NCBI GenBank assembly: GCA_023388055.1
Contig: JAEWGW010000004.1
Span: forward strand, 186,001 to 250,000
Direction: 5' to 3'
Length of the DNA stretch: 64,000 nt
Origin: Bacillota bacterium
GTDB lineage: Bacteria; Bacillota; Bacilli; Paenibacillales; NBRC-103111
Shown here: positions 22,948 to 31,355 of the stretch, piece after piece
How the letters are laid out: every line of letters starts with the position of its first letter
Numbering within the stretch: the stretch's first letter is position 1
The notes under the pieces: model-generated
What the model saw: only the letters and a program-made list of their open reading frames with translations
What the model was told of the DNA's origin: nothing
The model's database searches: none
Made by a program: the position numbers and the translations under genes

Positions 22948-23808
22948 ATGGTTACACTTTTAAAAGCCAAGGAAGCCGCGGAGCAGGTGTACGATTCAGT
23001 CAGGACCAGAGTGGAGCTGCTGAAGAAGGAGGCCCTTCACCCCCACATGGCGGCAGTACTGGTGGAGGGTGATCCCGCCTCTCTCTACTACGCCCAGGCC
23101 AAGCAAAAAACTGCGGAAAAGCTGGGGGTGGCATTTTCGCTCCATACCTTCCCGTCCCACACTCCGGAAAATGAAATCCTTCAGCTTATCACTTGTCTGA
23201 ATGATGACCCTTCCGTTCACGGGATCATGCTGGAGCTGCCTCTGCCCGGACATCTTCAGGCAAACCGCATAACAGCTGCCATCTCGCCGTTGAAGGATAT
23301 CGACGGTGTGACTCCCGCCAACAAGCTGGCGGTGGTTACAGGGGAAGCGGGACTTTATCCGGCAACTCCCCAAGCCTGCATTCAATTGCTGAAGCACTAC
23401 GGATACACCCTTGAGGGTAAAAATGTGGCCTTGGTGGGAAGGGGACAAACCGTAGGCCTTCCCCTGTTCCATATGCTGCAGCGGGAGAATGCCACGGTAA
23501 CGGTATGCCACTCCCGCACACCGGATCTGGCTTTCCATTTGGGGCATGCAGAAATTGCCTTTGTTGCCGTAGGCCGGCTCCATACGGTGAAGCCAGAGAT
23601 GGTGCACGCCGATCTGACTCTTATCGATGCAGGGATCAATGAAACGGCGGAGGGGAAAATCGCAGGAGACGTATCCCCCGAAGCAGCAACGGTTGCTGCA
23701 GCCCTGTCCCCTGTTCCCGGCGGAGTGGGAACCCTGACAACCGCAATCCTGTTTCAAAACCTGATGAAGGCCATTTCTCTTCAATCCAAGGAGGCGTTTG
23801 GATCATGA
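22948..23808 (+). CDS. folD: Methylenetetrahydrofolate dehydrogenase/cyclohydrolase
   Basis: 286 residues. Catalytic-domain motif SLYYAQAKQKTAEKLGV (the YxxxK with the active lysine), GIMLELPLPGHL, DIDGVTPANKL, the nucleotide-binding GRGQTVGLPLFHML and the C-terminal PVPGGVGTLTTAIL. FolD interconverts methylene-, methenyl- and 10-formyl-THF. The Rossmann loop has G-R-G-Q where most FolD have G-R-S-x, so cofactor use may differ slightly. The ATG at 22948 is set by GGAGGG. Controlled by the ZTP riboswitch and overlaps the next gene by ATGA. Confidence 0.93.
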   Translation: MVTLLKAKEAAEQVYDSVRTRVELLKKEALHPHMAAVLVEGDPASLYYAQAKQKTAEKLGVAFSLHTFPSHTPENEILQLITCLNDDPSVHGIMLELPLPGHLQANRITAAISPLKDIDGVTPANKLAVVTGEAGLYPATPQACIQLLKHYGYTLEGKNVALVGRGQTVGLPLFHMLQRENATVTVCHSRTPDLAFHLGHAEIAFVAVGRLHTVKPEMVHADLTLIDAGINETAEGKIAGDVSPEAATVAAALSPVPGGVGTLTTAILFQNLMKAISLQSKEAFGS

Positions 23809-24440
23809 GCAACCCTATATGGGATGAAAGCATCCGGAATTTTTTGGGGCAGGCGGGAAGCTCTAGTCCTACACCCGGTGGAGGAAGCGCCTCCGCCGTT
23901 GCCGCTGCACTGGGGGCAGCCATGACCTCCATGGCAGGCAGCTTGTCCCAAGGCGAAAAATTCGCCGCGTTCCAGCCCCAGATTACCCAAGTCCTTCAGG
24001 AAATGCAGGAGCTGACCGGCGAATGTGAAAGGCTGCTGCAAGCGGACATGGCTTCTTTTGACCGGTACATGGATGCCCTGAAGCTCCCCAAACAGACGGA
24101 TGAGGAAAAACAGCACCGCAAAAATACGCTGCACCACGCCATTCTGCAAGCCATCGCCGTTCCTCTCCGCCTAATTGCGGTTTGCAGAACGGGTATGGCC
24201 CATGCCCGAAGCATTGCGGAAATCTCTAACAAAAACGTGATCTCCGATCTGGGTATTGGAATCATCCTGCTGGAGGCGGCCGCACAATCCGCCTTGCTCA
24301 CAGTAGAAATTAACCTGGCCTCGCTGAAGGACCCGGAGCAGGTGCGGCAATACCGGGAGGAGCTGTCCGTCCTGATGGAGGAAATCCATGAGTTGAAAAG
24401 CTCCTCCTTACAGATTGTCCGCACCAGAATCTCAGAGTAA
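23805..24440 (+). CDS. Formimidoyl-THF cyclodeaminase family protein (FTCD_C/FchA-like)
   Basis: 211 residues, mostly helical, with SSPTPGGGSASAVAAALGAAM, the glycine-rich folate-binding signature, and a C-terminal helical bundle. Family members either deaminate 5-formimino-THF or act as methenyl-THF cyclohydrolase (FchA). Pairing with folD on one riboswitch-controlled transcript suggests a methenyl-THF role in one-carbon supply. Translationally coupled to folD. Ends 9 bases inside the convergent oxidoreductase gene. Confidence 0.87.
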   Translation: MSNPIWDESIRNFLGQAGSSSPTPGGGSASAVAAALGAAMTSMAGSLSQGEKFAAFQPQITQVLQEMQELTGECERLLQADMASFDRYMDALKLPKQTDEEKQHRKNTLHHAILQAIAVPLRLIAVCRTGMAHARSIAEISNKNVISDLGIGIILLEAAAQSALLTVEINLASLKDPEQVRQYREELSVLMEEIHELKSSSLQIVRTRISE

Positions 24441-25409
24441 CTGCGGCCGGGTTTCCCCGATCCGGTCAAACAGCCGTGCACATGCCAGGGTCAGCTCATG
24501 GGGCACGATGGCGCTTTCGATTTGGCCGTTCCGGATACATTGCATGGCCTCTTGGATTTGGTAAACAAAGCCGTTTTGGGTTTGTTCGTCCTTATAATGC
24601 ACGCGAAGCTCCTGTTGGTTCGTATACAAAAGGGCCTCTGAGGCAAAATGGGGCTTGGGAACGACGATTTTTCCGCTGTCGCCATTGATCACCAAACCCT
24701 GCCCCTGGTCCAGGGCGCTTACAATGCTGGTGCGCAGCGATGCCAGCATATCCTTGTACCGCACAATAATGTGGTTGGTCACATCCACGCCGGTATCCGC
24801 CCAAATGGCAGCCACCTGCATATCTTCGATAGGGGCAGCCACCATGTATGTAGCGATTTCGTAGGCATACACCGTAATATCATAAGCGGCTCCGCCACCC
24901 AGCTCGGGGTTAAAATAACGGTTGGTCTTGTCAGCCGGCGCCACAAATCCGATGGCCAAGTCCAGAGATTGAGGCTTGCCGATAAGCCCCTCCGTTAGCC
25001 ACTGCTTGGCTTGGTTAACAGCAGGCAGGAACCGGCTCCACATGGCTTCCATTACGAATACGTTCAGCTCCTTGGCCCGCGCAAAAACCGTCTCTGCCTG
25101 AGCGCTGCTGACAAACATGGCTTTTTCACAAAGCACCGGCACCCGATGGTCCAGACAGAGCATACATAATTCATAATGGGCGTCTGTTGTGGCGGCGATA
25201 TAGACGCAGTCCGGCTTCTCTTGGACCAGCATCTGCTCGTAGCTGCCGTACGCGGAAGGGATACCCTGCTCCGCCGCAAACTCCGTGGCCCGTTCCACGG
25301 ATTTGCTGGATACCGCCGTTACCTTACAGCCCTCAATAAGCTCCACCGCGGCGCAAAATTTCTTGGCAATTTTCCCGGCGCCCATAATTCCGAATGTAAA
25401 TGTTCCCAT
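24432..25409 (-). CDS. Gfo/Idh/MocA family oxidoreductase
   Basis: 325 residues. Rossmann motif FGIMGAGKIAKKFCAAV at the N-terminus, CVYIAATTDAHYEL and the conserved CEKAMFVSS (the E-K-P-like catalytic lysine motif, here E-K-A). The C-terminal substrate domain includes GGGAAYDITVYAYEIA. Closest in style to trans-1,2-dihydrobenzene-1,2-diol dehydrogenase-like members. Probably oxidises a sugar or inositol derivative with NAD(P). The start at 25409 has AAAGGAGAAACGT upstream. Confidence 0.87.
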   Translation of the reverse strand: MGTFTFGIMGAGKIAKKFCAAVELIEGCKVTAVSSKSVERATEFAAEQGIPSAYGSYEQMLVQEKPDCVYIAATTDAHYELCMLCLDHRVPVLCEKAMFVSSAQAETVFARAKELNVFVMEAMWSRFLPAVNQAKQWLTEGLIGKPQSLDLAIGFVAPADKTNRYFNPELGGGAAYDITVYAYEIATYMVAAPIEDMQVAAIWADTGVDVTNHIIVRYKDMLASLRTSIVSALDQGQGLVINGDSGKIVVPKPHFASEALLYTNQQELRVHYKDEQTQNGFVYQIQEAMQCIRNGQIESAIVPHELTLACARLFDRIGETRPQLL

Positions 25410-25530
25410 ACGTTTCTCCTTTGTCACCATGTATTGGAAATCCCTGATATGCTTCATTGTGGCATATTGGTATACTATTGGGAAGAGGAAAAAAGGGCGG
25501 CTTTAAGCCCGCCCATGGAAAGGTGAGCGT

Positions 25531-26280
25531 ATGATAGACACTGTCGATATATTGGGCATCCCATTTTCCAAATTGACCATGCACGAAACGGTTGAGCTCT
25601 TATCTGAACACATCCGGCAGGAGCAGCCGAAGCTGTTCCACCTGATCACCGCCAACCCGGAGATTGCCATCGTCCGCCAAACGGACGAGCTGCTGCAGAC
25701 CATCATCGCCGAAGCGGATCTGATCACGCCCGACGGAGCGGGGATCGTGATGGCCTCCAAGCGCAAGGGAGATCCTGTGCCGGAGCGGGTCACCGGGTAC
25801 GATCTGCTTCTCCGTCTTTTGGAACAGGGAAATGACCGGAAATGGAGCTTTTACTTTCTGGGGACGGACGAAACAACCAGTCTGGCTGCCGTGGAAAATA
25901 TTCAAACCCGCTATCCCCACGTGGTGGTGGCAGGCAGACATAACGGATTTTTCTCCGGGGACGAGGAGGTCTCCATTCTGCAGGAAATTAACCAATCCAA
26001 GCCGGATGTGCTGGTTATTGCCATGGGCGCGCCTTACACAGACAAGTGGATTTACCGGAATAAGCGGGAGCTGGATGGAGTGAAGCTGGTGTTTGGCGTG
26101 GGTGGAAGCCTGGATGTCATCTCGGGCAAGGTGAAGCCCGCCCCGGCCATCTGGAAAGCCATGAATCTGGAATGGCTGCACCGGCTGCTGACGGTTCCCG
26201 TGGCCAAAGGCCAAAAATCCCGGTGGCGGCGGCAATCCGCGCTGCCCAAGTTTTTTTACCGGGCGGTTATCCGGAAATAA
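25531..26280 (+). CDS. tagA: WecG/TagA/CpsF family glycosyltransferase
   Basis: 249 residues. FHLITANPEIAIVRQ and ADLITPDGAGIVMASK carry the family's conserved Thr and catalytic Asp. GRHNGFFSGDE, VLVIAMGAPYTDKWI and GVGGSLDVISGKVKPAP complete the GT26 signature. TagA transfers ManNAc to lipid-linked GlcNAc, the first committed step of wall teichoic acid linkage. The C-terminal basic amphipathic stretch (WRRQSALPKFFYRAVIRK) would dock it to the membrane. It stands alone here with its own terminator. Confidence 0.92.
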   Translation: MIDTVDILGIPFSKLTMHETVELLSEHIRQEQPKLFHLITANPEIAIVRQTDELLQTIIAEADLITPDGAGIVMASKRKGDPVPERVTGYDLLLRLLEQGNDRKWSFYFLGTDETTSLAAVENIQTRYPHVVVAGRHNGFFSGDEEVSILQEINQSKPDVLVIAMGAPYTDKWIYRNKRELDGVKLVFGVGGSLDVISGKVKPAPAIWKAMNLEWLHRLLTVPVAKGQKSRWRRQSALPKFFYRAVIRK

Positions 26281-26291
26281 GGGTTCTTACA

Positions 26292-26316
26292 AGAGAGGCT
26301 GATGCCTCTCTTTTTA
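26292..26316 (+). terminator. Rho-independent terminator of tagA
   Basis: Stem GAGAGGC / GCCTCTC with loop TGAT, followed by five T, twelve bases after the tagA stop. Confidence 0.9.
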
Positions 26317-26365
26317 TATGGGCGGCGGAATGAACCATTATTTTAAAATCCATGATATTTATATA

Positions 26366-26395
26366 TTGACTATATTGTGTGTCGTACAGTATATT
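26366..26395 (+). promoter_or_regulatory. Promoter/operator of the second PadR-HAAS operon
   Basis: TTGACT (26366-26371), 18-base spacer, TATATT (26390-26395). The interval from 26370 holds an imperfect dyad of the form TATATTGT...ACAGTATA, as seen at PadR-repressed promoters. It ends 17 bases before the ATG. Confidence 0.7.
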
Positions 26396-26412
26396 AACAG
26401 TGAGGTGATGTT

Positions 26413-26760
26413 ATGGAATCCATCGACGAGCTCATGAGCACATTGATCGTGGAGCTCAAGCGCGGAACGCTGGTGCTGTCAGTATTGAGCCAGTTACGGT
26501 CGCCCGAATACGGCTACTCCCTGGTCCAGAAGCTGGAGGAGAAGGAAGCCGCCATTGAAGCCAACACCCTGTACCCGCTCCTGCGCCGGCTGGAGAAGCA
26601 AGGTCTTCTCTCCAGCGAATGGGATACCACGGAGAGCAGGCCGCGGAAGTATTATATACTGAGCCCTACGGGCAAGGCGGTTTATGAGAAGCTGAAGGAA
26701 GAATGGACGCAAATGAGCAGCCAGCTCGCCATGTTATTGAAGGAGGACGATGAGAAATGA
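26413..26760 (+). CDS. PadR family transcriptional regulator
   Basis: 115 residues. HTH in GTLVLSVLSQLRSPEYGYSL, recognition helix in EANTLYPLLRRLEKQGLL and basic wing in SRPRKYYILSPTGKAVYEKL. A short PadR without the long C-terminal domain. Its stop overlaps the ATG of the HAAS membrane protein, so the two are coupled. Same organisation as the PadR-SEDS operon at 13.6 kb but not closely similar in sequence. Confidence 0.92.
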   Translation: MESIDELMSTLIVELKRGTLVLSVLSQLRSPEYGYSLVQKLEEKEAAIEANTLYPLLRRLEKQGLLSSEWDTTESRPRKYYILSPTGKAVYEKLKEEWTQMSSQLAMLLKEDDEK

Positions 26761-27761
26761 CTTTGATAGAACGGTATATTGATGCGGTGGCAGACCGCCT
26801 GCCGGAGAAGCTCCAAGCGGATGTGAAGCTGGAGCTGCGGTCCAATATTCTGGATATGCTGCCGGAGGATCCCGGCGAGGAGGAGATCCGCCAGGTGCTG
26901 GAGTCCATGGGAGACCCTGCTGAGCTTGCCTTGCAATATTCTCCCACCAAACGGTATTTAATCGGGCCGGCTGTGTATGACCGGTACATCGAAGTGCTGA
27001 AGCTGGTATTGGGCATTGTGGCGATTACCTTCACGGTGCTCATCAGTCTGGATTGGATGTTCGATGATGCAGGCGCATATAATGCAGCTGAAAGTGTAGC
27101 CAGCTACATCGCAGGCACGGTAGGCGGAGTGATTGAAGGACTGCTGCAGGCCGCACTTTGGGTCACTGTCATTTTTGTGATTTTGGAACGAAAGAACGTC
27201 ATAGGCGCCCCCTCCTTCACCAAGGACAAACCTTGGCGGATCGAGAATCTGCCCAGTCAATCCCTTTCGCCCAAGAGCAAAATCTCCAGAGGCAGAACCA
27301 TCGCGGGCATCTGCGCGACCATTTTCCTTACCTTCCTGCTTCTGACCCGCCCTGAAGTCATCAGCGTCATGACCCATGATTCCTCCGGCAAAATCATTAC
27401 GCCTGTCTTCAACACGGAGCATTTGTCCGTTTACAGCATTTTCATTGTGGTGGCCGCTCTTTTCTCTCTCGTGTTATCCATTTGGAAGCTGGTTCTGGAG
27501 AAATGGACCTTTCCCCTGGCCGTTGGCAACACGCTGTTCAATCTCCTGATCTGCATGCTGATCGTGGTGATGGTCAATGACGGAGCATTGTGGAACGACT
27601 CTCTGCAAAGCACCTTCAGCAGTATTTTTGTAAAAGATGGCGCCGACGATCTGGTGAGATGGTCCAATAACAGCGGTTATGCCTTCATCCTTGTGGTTGT
27701 CATCATCAGCTTCGTGGACTCCATCGCCGGTTTCCTGCGCAGCCGGGGCTTGAGGCGGTAA
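26757..27761 (+). CDS. HAAS/DUF1700-type membrane protein
   Basis: 334 residues. The N-terminal ~70 residues are the HAAS-like amphipathic helical domain (IERYIDAVADRLPEKLQADV, then IRQVLESMGDPAELALQY). Membrane helices follow near residues 85-105, 115-145, 185-205, 225-245, 260-280 and 305-325. The extracytoplasmic loops are short. Such proteins are encoded next to PadR repressors and probably act with them as a membrane sensor or target. No transporter motif is recognised. A bidirectional terminator follows. Confidence 0.78.
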   Translation: MTLIERYIDAVADRLPEKLQADVKLELRSNILDMLPEDPGEEEIRQVLESMGDPAELALQYSPTKRYLIGPAVYDRYIEVLKLVLGIVAITFTVLISLDWMFDDAGAYNAAESVASYIAGTVGGVIEGLLQAALWVTVIFVILERKNVIGAPSFTKDKPWRIENLPSQSLSPKSKISRGRTIAGICATIFLTFLLLTRPEVISVMTHDSSGKIITPVFNTEHLSVYSIFIVVAALFSLVLSIWKLVLEKWTFPLAVGNTLFNLLICMLIVVMVNDGALWNDSLQSTFSSIFVKDGADDLVRWSNNSGYAFILVVVIISFVDSIAGFLRSRGLRR

Positions 27762-27768
27762 ACATAAG

Positions 27769-27803
27769 AACTCCCCCTTCGGCCTTGGCCAGGGGGAGTT
27801 TGT
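27769..27803. terminator. Bidirectional terminator
   Basis: Stem AACTCCCCCT / AGGGGGAGTT with a 12-base loop, between the HAAS gene and the convergent DUF4272 gene. Confidence 0.7.
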
Positions 27804-27809
27804 CTGTGC

Positions 27810-28997
27810 TCAGGTAGATACGTCCACGTTGTCCCATTCCGCATTGTCGGCGCCGATCAGCCAGTTCAGGCATTTGTGACGCTCCATCACCACTCCGCCC
27901 TCCAGCTTGCGCGGCATAGGAAGTCCCTTGATCCGCGCGTCCACGCAGCCCCAATCCATCCGGTAGATCAGGTCGGCTTCATCCAGCAGCTCCTCACGGC
28001 TGCGCAGGGCTGACACTTCCATAAGCTGGTCCAGAGAGTTATGCTCGCTCATAATCCGCACGGACTCACCCACATCGCAGATGCTGTCGGGATAAGAGAG
28101 CTCCTCGATCAAACCAAGCGCCCACAGCATGACATACAGGCATTCATATTGCCAGGAGAAACGGATGGCCTCCTTTTGCTCCGGCTTTTTTTTCTTCAGG
28201 AATGCCTTTTCCTCCGGCGAAAACGCGTTGTTGCACTCAAATGCCTTCGTGATGCTATCGCTGTAAAAACGGGCCTTCTTCACATCCATGGACTCGGTCA
28301 TCAGCACCTCCGCATGCAGGGCTACCGCCAGCAATGCGGCAGCCCGTTGGACCACCTCCTGAACGGTGCGGAAATGACACTCCTCCTCCCCTTCGATCAG
28401 CGGCAGCCACTCCGTCACGTAGATCCCCTTCTTGCGCAGAAGCTCCACACTCCGGTTGCGGCGGGCAACCCGTTCCGGCGGGGCATCGTCATAGAAGTCA
28501 GGCGGGAGCTTGCGTTCAGCTGGGAAAAAGCTCGTCAATTCACTGTCTCCCTCATCCGAAAGCACCAGCCGCAGCTCCTTGTCCAGAATTCTTGTCCCGT
28601 TGTCGGCCGCCAGCAGCCCCTCCATCCGGTGCAGAAGGCCGGCAAATTGCTCCAGAAGCTCATTAACCTGAGCCGTATCTTCATCTTCACAGCAATATTC
28701 TACAATGACGAAGCTGCCGCTCCCTTGAATTTGATACAGCAGATTCAGCTTGTGGTCGGTATACTCCGTCTCCACCTCATGGAAATGACCCCAGACCGCA
28801 TTCGTCTGCTCCTTGCAAAATGCTTCGGTTTCCTCCATTCCCTTGGAGAACACCCAAATCGATAGCTCCATCCTTCCGTTATTTACCTTCACAGTGTTAC
28901 CCGTTCCCGTGTTTGGCAGCCCGAAGGTGTGGCAGATGGTTTCCATGACGGTACCCAGATCCTGCTCCACAATCAGCAAAAATAATTTGTTCTCCAA
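27810..28997 (-). CDS. DUF4272 domain protein
   Basis: 395 residues. The C-terminal half fits DUF4272: RRNRSVELLRKKGIYVTEWL, QEVVQRAAALLAVALHAEVL, RFSWQYECLYVMLWALGLIE, LDEADLIYRMDWGCVDARIK and RHKCLNWLIG. The N-terminal ~180 residues are a separate acidic alpha/beta region, of the kind present in longer members. Function unknown; the family is often found near immunity or stress genes, but no such context is visible here. Single-gene unit. Confidence 0.8.
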   Translation of the reverse strand: MENKLFLLIVEQDLGTVMETICHTFGLPNTGTGNTVKVNNGRMELSIWVFSKGMEETEAFCKEQTNAVWGHFHEVETEYTDHKLNLLYQIQGSGSFVIVEYCCEDEDTAQVNELLEQFAGLLHRMEGLLAADNGTRILDKELRLVLSDEGDSELTSFFPAERKLPPDFYDDAPPERVARRNRSVELLRKKGIYVTEWLPLIEGEEECHFRTVQEVVQRAAALLAVALHAEVLMTESMDVKKARFYSDSITKAFECNNAFSPEEKAFLKKKKPEQKEAIRFSWQYECLYVMLWALGLIEELSYPDSICDVGESVRIMSEHNSLDQLMEVSALRSREELLDEADLIYRMDWGCVDARIKGLPMPRKLEGGVVMERHKCLNWLIGADNAEWDNVDVST

Positions 28998-29102
28998 CCT
29001 ATGAGCCTCCCATCTGCTTCCAATATTGCTCTCTTTATATATGTCGTTGGAAGGTTCTCATAAATGAAGAAAAATATTCATTTGGGCGCAGGTCACCACA
29101 GC

Positions 29103-29987
29103 TTACTCCTTAACAGAACCCACCGTAATGCCGCTGACAAAATATTTCTGGAGAAACGGGTACAAGAGCAGAATCGGCACTGTAGCTACCAGCAGCTGGG
29201 CCGCCCGCAGGGATTTGTTGGACAGCTTGCCCAGCAGGTCCAAGTCATCCTTGGTCATCTTGCTGACATCGATGGATACGATCATCTGCTTCAGATAGGT
29301 CTGGAGCGGCCAGAGCTTGTTGTCGTTGAGGAAAAGGAGCCCCGTAAACCAGTCGTTCCAGTGGAACACCACCGCGAACAGAGACAGAGTGGCTACCGAC
29401 GCCATGGAGACGGGCAAATAAATGCGGAACAGCAGCGTCAGATGGCCGGCACCGTCCATCATGGCGGATTCGATCATGCTTTTATTGATCCCCCGGAAAA
29501 AGTGCATCATCATCAGAATATTGAAGACCTGCACCGCACTGGGCAGCACCAGGGACCAGAAGCTGTCGATGAGCCCCATGCTTTTGACGATGAGAAAATA
29601 CGGGATCAGCCCGCCGTTAAACAACAACGGCACAATGTAGAACCAGATGATGGTGTTGCGCCCCTTCATCTCCTGTGCGGTTTTGGATAACGGGTAGGCG
29701 GTTACCAGAATCAGCAGCAGGTTGATGGCCGTACCAGCCACGGTCCGCAGCACGGAAACGCCGAAGGCTTGAAAAAAGGCGGTGTTGCCGAACACCTTGC
29801 TGTATGCCTCCACGTTGAAGCCAATGGGGAGCACGGTGACCCGGTTAGCCATGGTGGCGGCGGAATCGCTTAACGACACAGCCAGCAGATGGACAAAGGG
29901 AAACACACAGAGCAGGGCAAGGAGGGCAAGCAGCGTATTGTTTACAAGCTCAAACACACGGGAAGCCACCGATTTATCGTATGGCAA
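29103..29987 (-). CDS. Carbohydrate ABC transporter permease (LplC/YtcP-like)
   Basis: About 294 residues with six membrane helices. The cytoplasmic EAA loop reads SMIESAMMDGAGHLTLLFRI. The start is probably the TTG at 29987, 8 bases after AAGGAGG; a GTG overlapping that RBS is less likely. CUT1-family inner-membrane subunit for import of an oligosaccharide or sugar. It is the last gene of the substrate-binding protein / permease / permease set, but is separated from the first permease by a 370-base gap containing a repeat element. Confidence 0.9.
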   Translation of the reverse strand: MPYDKSVASRVFELVNNTLLALLALLCVFPFVHLLAVSLSDSAATMANRVTVLPIGFNVEAYSKVFGNTAFFQAFGVSVLRTVAGTAINLLLILVTAYPLSKTAQEMKGRNTIIWFYIVPLLFNGGLIPYFLIVKSMGLIDSFWSLVLPSAVQVFNILMMMHFFRGINKSMIESAMMDGAGHLTLLFRIYLPVSMASVATLSLFAVVFHWNDWFTGLLFLNDNKLWPLQTYLKQMIVSIDVSKMTKDDLDLLGKLSNKSLRAAQLLVATVPILLLYPFLQKYFVSGITVGSVKE

Positions 29988-30004
29988 AAGTAGCACCTCC
30001 TTGA

Positions 30005-30025
30005 AACTTTGCCTCTGGCAAAGTT
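30005..30025 (-). repeat. Perfect hairpin just upstream of the lplC-like RBS
   Basis: Arms AACTTTGCC / GGCAAAGTT around TCT, about ten bases from the Shine-Dalgarno sequence. There is no T-run. It could shield or stabilise the 5' end of a processed transcript. Confidence 0.5.
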
Positions 30026-30151
30026 AACTTCGTAATCACAAGCTTGGCTTTCTGGATGGGCGGCTCTATAGGCTGCTCCGCACGTTGGGGCCGAGCTGCC
30101 AGGGGTTTCCCGGGTCGCGCTGCGTTTGCCGAAGGGGGGGCGAGGCGAGGC

Positions 30152-30337
30152 GCTAACGGAACTGAGCGACGCTTAAACCGCAAAAATCCGCATTCTGCAG
30201 ATGTAACGGAACGGAGACGCTCTTAGAAGCGTGAACACGGTGATTTTGCAGCAAATTCCACCTCTAAGAGCTTCTCAGTTCCGTAAGAATTGAAATCGTG
30301 CATATTTCAGCGGCTAAGCGTCGGATAGTTCCGTTAG
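30152..30337. repeat. 186-bp four-unit dyad element, class A copy 2
   Basis: Forward units at 30152-30180 and 30203-30226, reverse units at 30262-30287 and 30312-30337; unit form TAACGGAAC, ~6 bases, then CGCTTA or GCTCTTAG. Spacings are 51 and 50 bases. Outer units share CGACGCTTA and inner units share GCTCTTAG, so the pairs match in nested order. It fills the gap between the two permease genes of one transporter. Confidence 0.8.
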
Positions 30338-30359
30338 TGCCCGGCCACACACTCCGCCC

Positions 30360-31355
30360 CTAAAACAGCCGGTATCCCGCAAACCGGGCTGCCGCCCAGT
30401 TGGACAAGGCGATAAACAACAGGCTGACCACCGACTTGAACACTCCGATCGCCGCCGACATGCTGTACTGCATCTGAAGCAGCCCCTGCCGGTAGACGAA
30501 GGTGTCGATAATATCCCCCGACCGGTACACCGCGGGGTTGTACAGCACCAGAATCTGGTCGAAGCCCGCATCCAGAATGCTGCCTAGGCTTAACGCCCCC
30601 AGCAGAATCATCGTCGGCACCAGGGAGGGCAGAGTAATGTAGCGGATTCTGCCCCATCGGCCGGCCCCATCCATCGTTGCCGCCTCATACAGCTCCGGGT
30701 TGATGGTGGTCAGCGCCGCCAGATACAGAATTGCCCCCCAGCCGAAGCTTTTCCAGACCTCCGTGGCCACCAGCGTAAACTTGAACCAATCATTGTCCCC
30801 CAGGAAAAATACCGGCTGATAGCCAACCGCCTGAACCAGACGGTTGACAATCCCCTCCGTGGACAGCAGGTCCATAAAAATCCCGCCGATAATCACCCAG
30901 GACAAAAAATGCGGCAGATACACAAAGGTTTGTACGGTCCGTTTAAAAAGTCTGCCTCGGGCCTCATTCAGCAGCAGTGCAAAGATGATCGGCGCCAGCT
31001 GGCCAAACACAATCTTCAGCCCCGCGATGGCTACTGTGTTATACAGAATTTGCCCGAAATCCGGCATCCGGAAGATGAAGGAGAACCATTCCAGCCCCAC
31101 AAAGTCGGAGCCGAGCATCCCCTTGGCCGGCATAAAATTCTGGAAGGCGATCACAACCCCATACATAGGGGCATAGGAGAAAATCAGCAGAAATACCGCT
31201 GAAGGCAGCAGCATGAGATACAGCACCGGGCTGTTGGCCAGGCCTGCGCCCCGGGCAGGTCTGCCAAGCAGGGCGGATATAGTCCGCCCCCCTTGCTGCC
31301 CCAGCTGCCCGGGCTTCTCCCCGGCCCGCCGCTCTACTTGTTGGCCTGGTACCAT
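30360..31355 (-). CDS. Carbohydrate ABC transporter permease (LplB-like)
   Basis: About 331 residues with six membrane helices. EAA loop in ELYEAATMDGAGRWGRIRYI. The N-terminal ~30 residues are Gln/Gly/Arg-rich and cytoplasmic, followed by LYLMLLPSAVFLLIFSYAPM. I place the start at 31355 because AAGGAGATCAACGT precedes it. It overlaps the 3' end of the substrate-binding protein gene by 22 bases. Partner of the LplC-like permease; the ATPase is not encoded here and may be a shared MsmX-type subunit. Confidence 0.9.
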   Translation of the reverse strand: MVPGQQVERRAGEKPGQLGQQGGRTISALLGRPARGAGLANSPVLYLMLLPSAVFLLIFSYAPMYGVVIAFQNFMPAKGMLGSDFVGLEWFSFIFRMPDFGQILYNTVAIAGLKIVFGQLAPIIFALLLNEARGRLFKRTVQTFVYLPHFLSWVIIGGIFMDLLSTEGIVNRLVQAVGYQPVFFLGDNDWFKFTLVATEVWKSFGWGAILYLAALTTINPELYEAATMDGAGRWGRIRYITLPSLVPTMILLGALSLGSILDAGFDQILVLYNPAVYRSGDIIDTFVYRQGLLQMQYSMSAAIGVFKSVVSLLFIALSNWAAARFAGYRLF

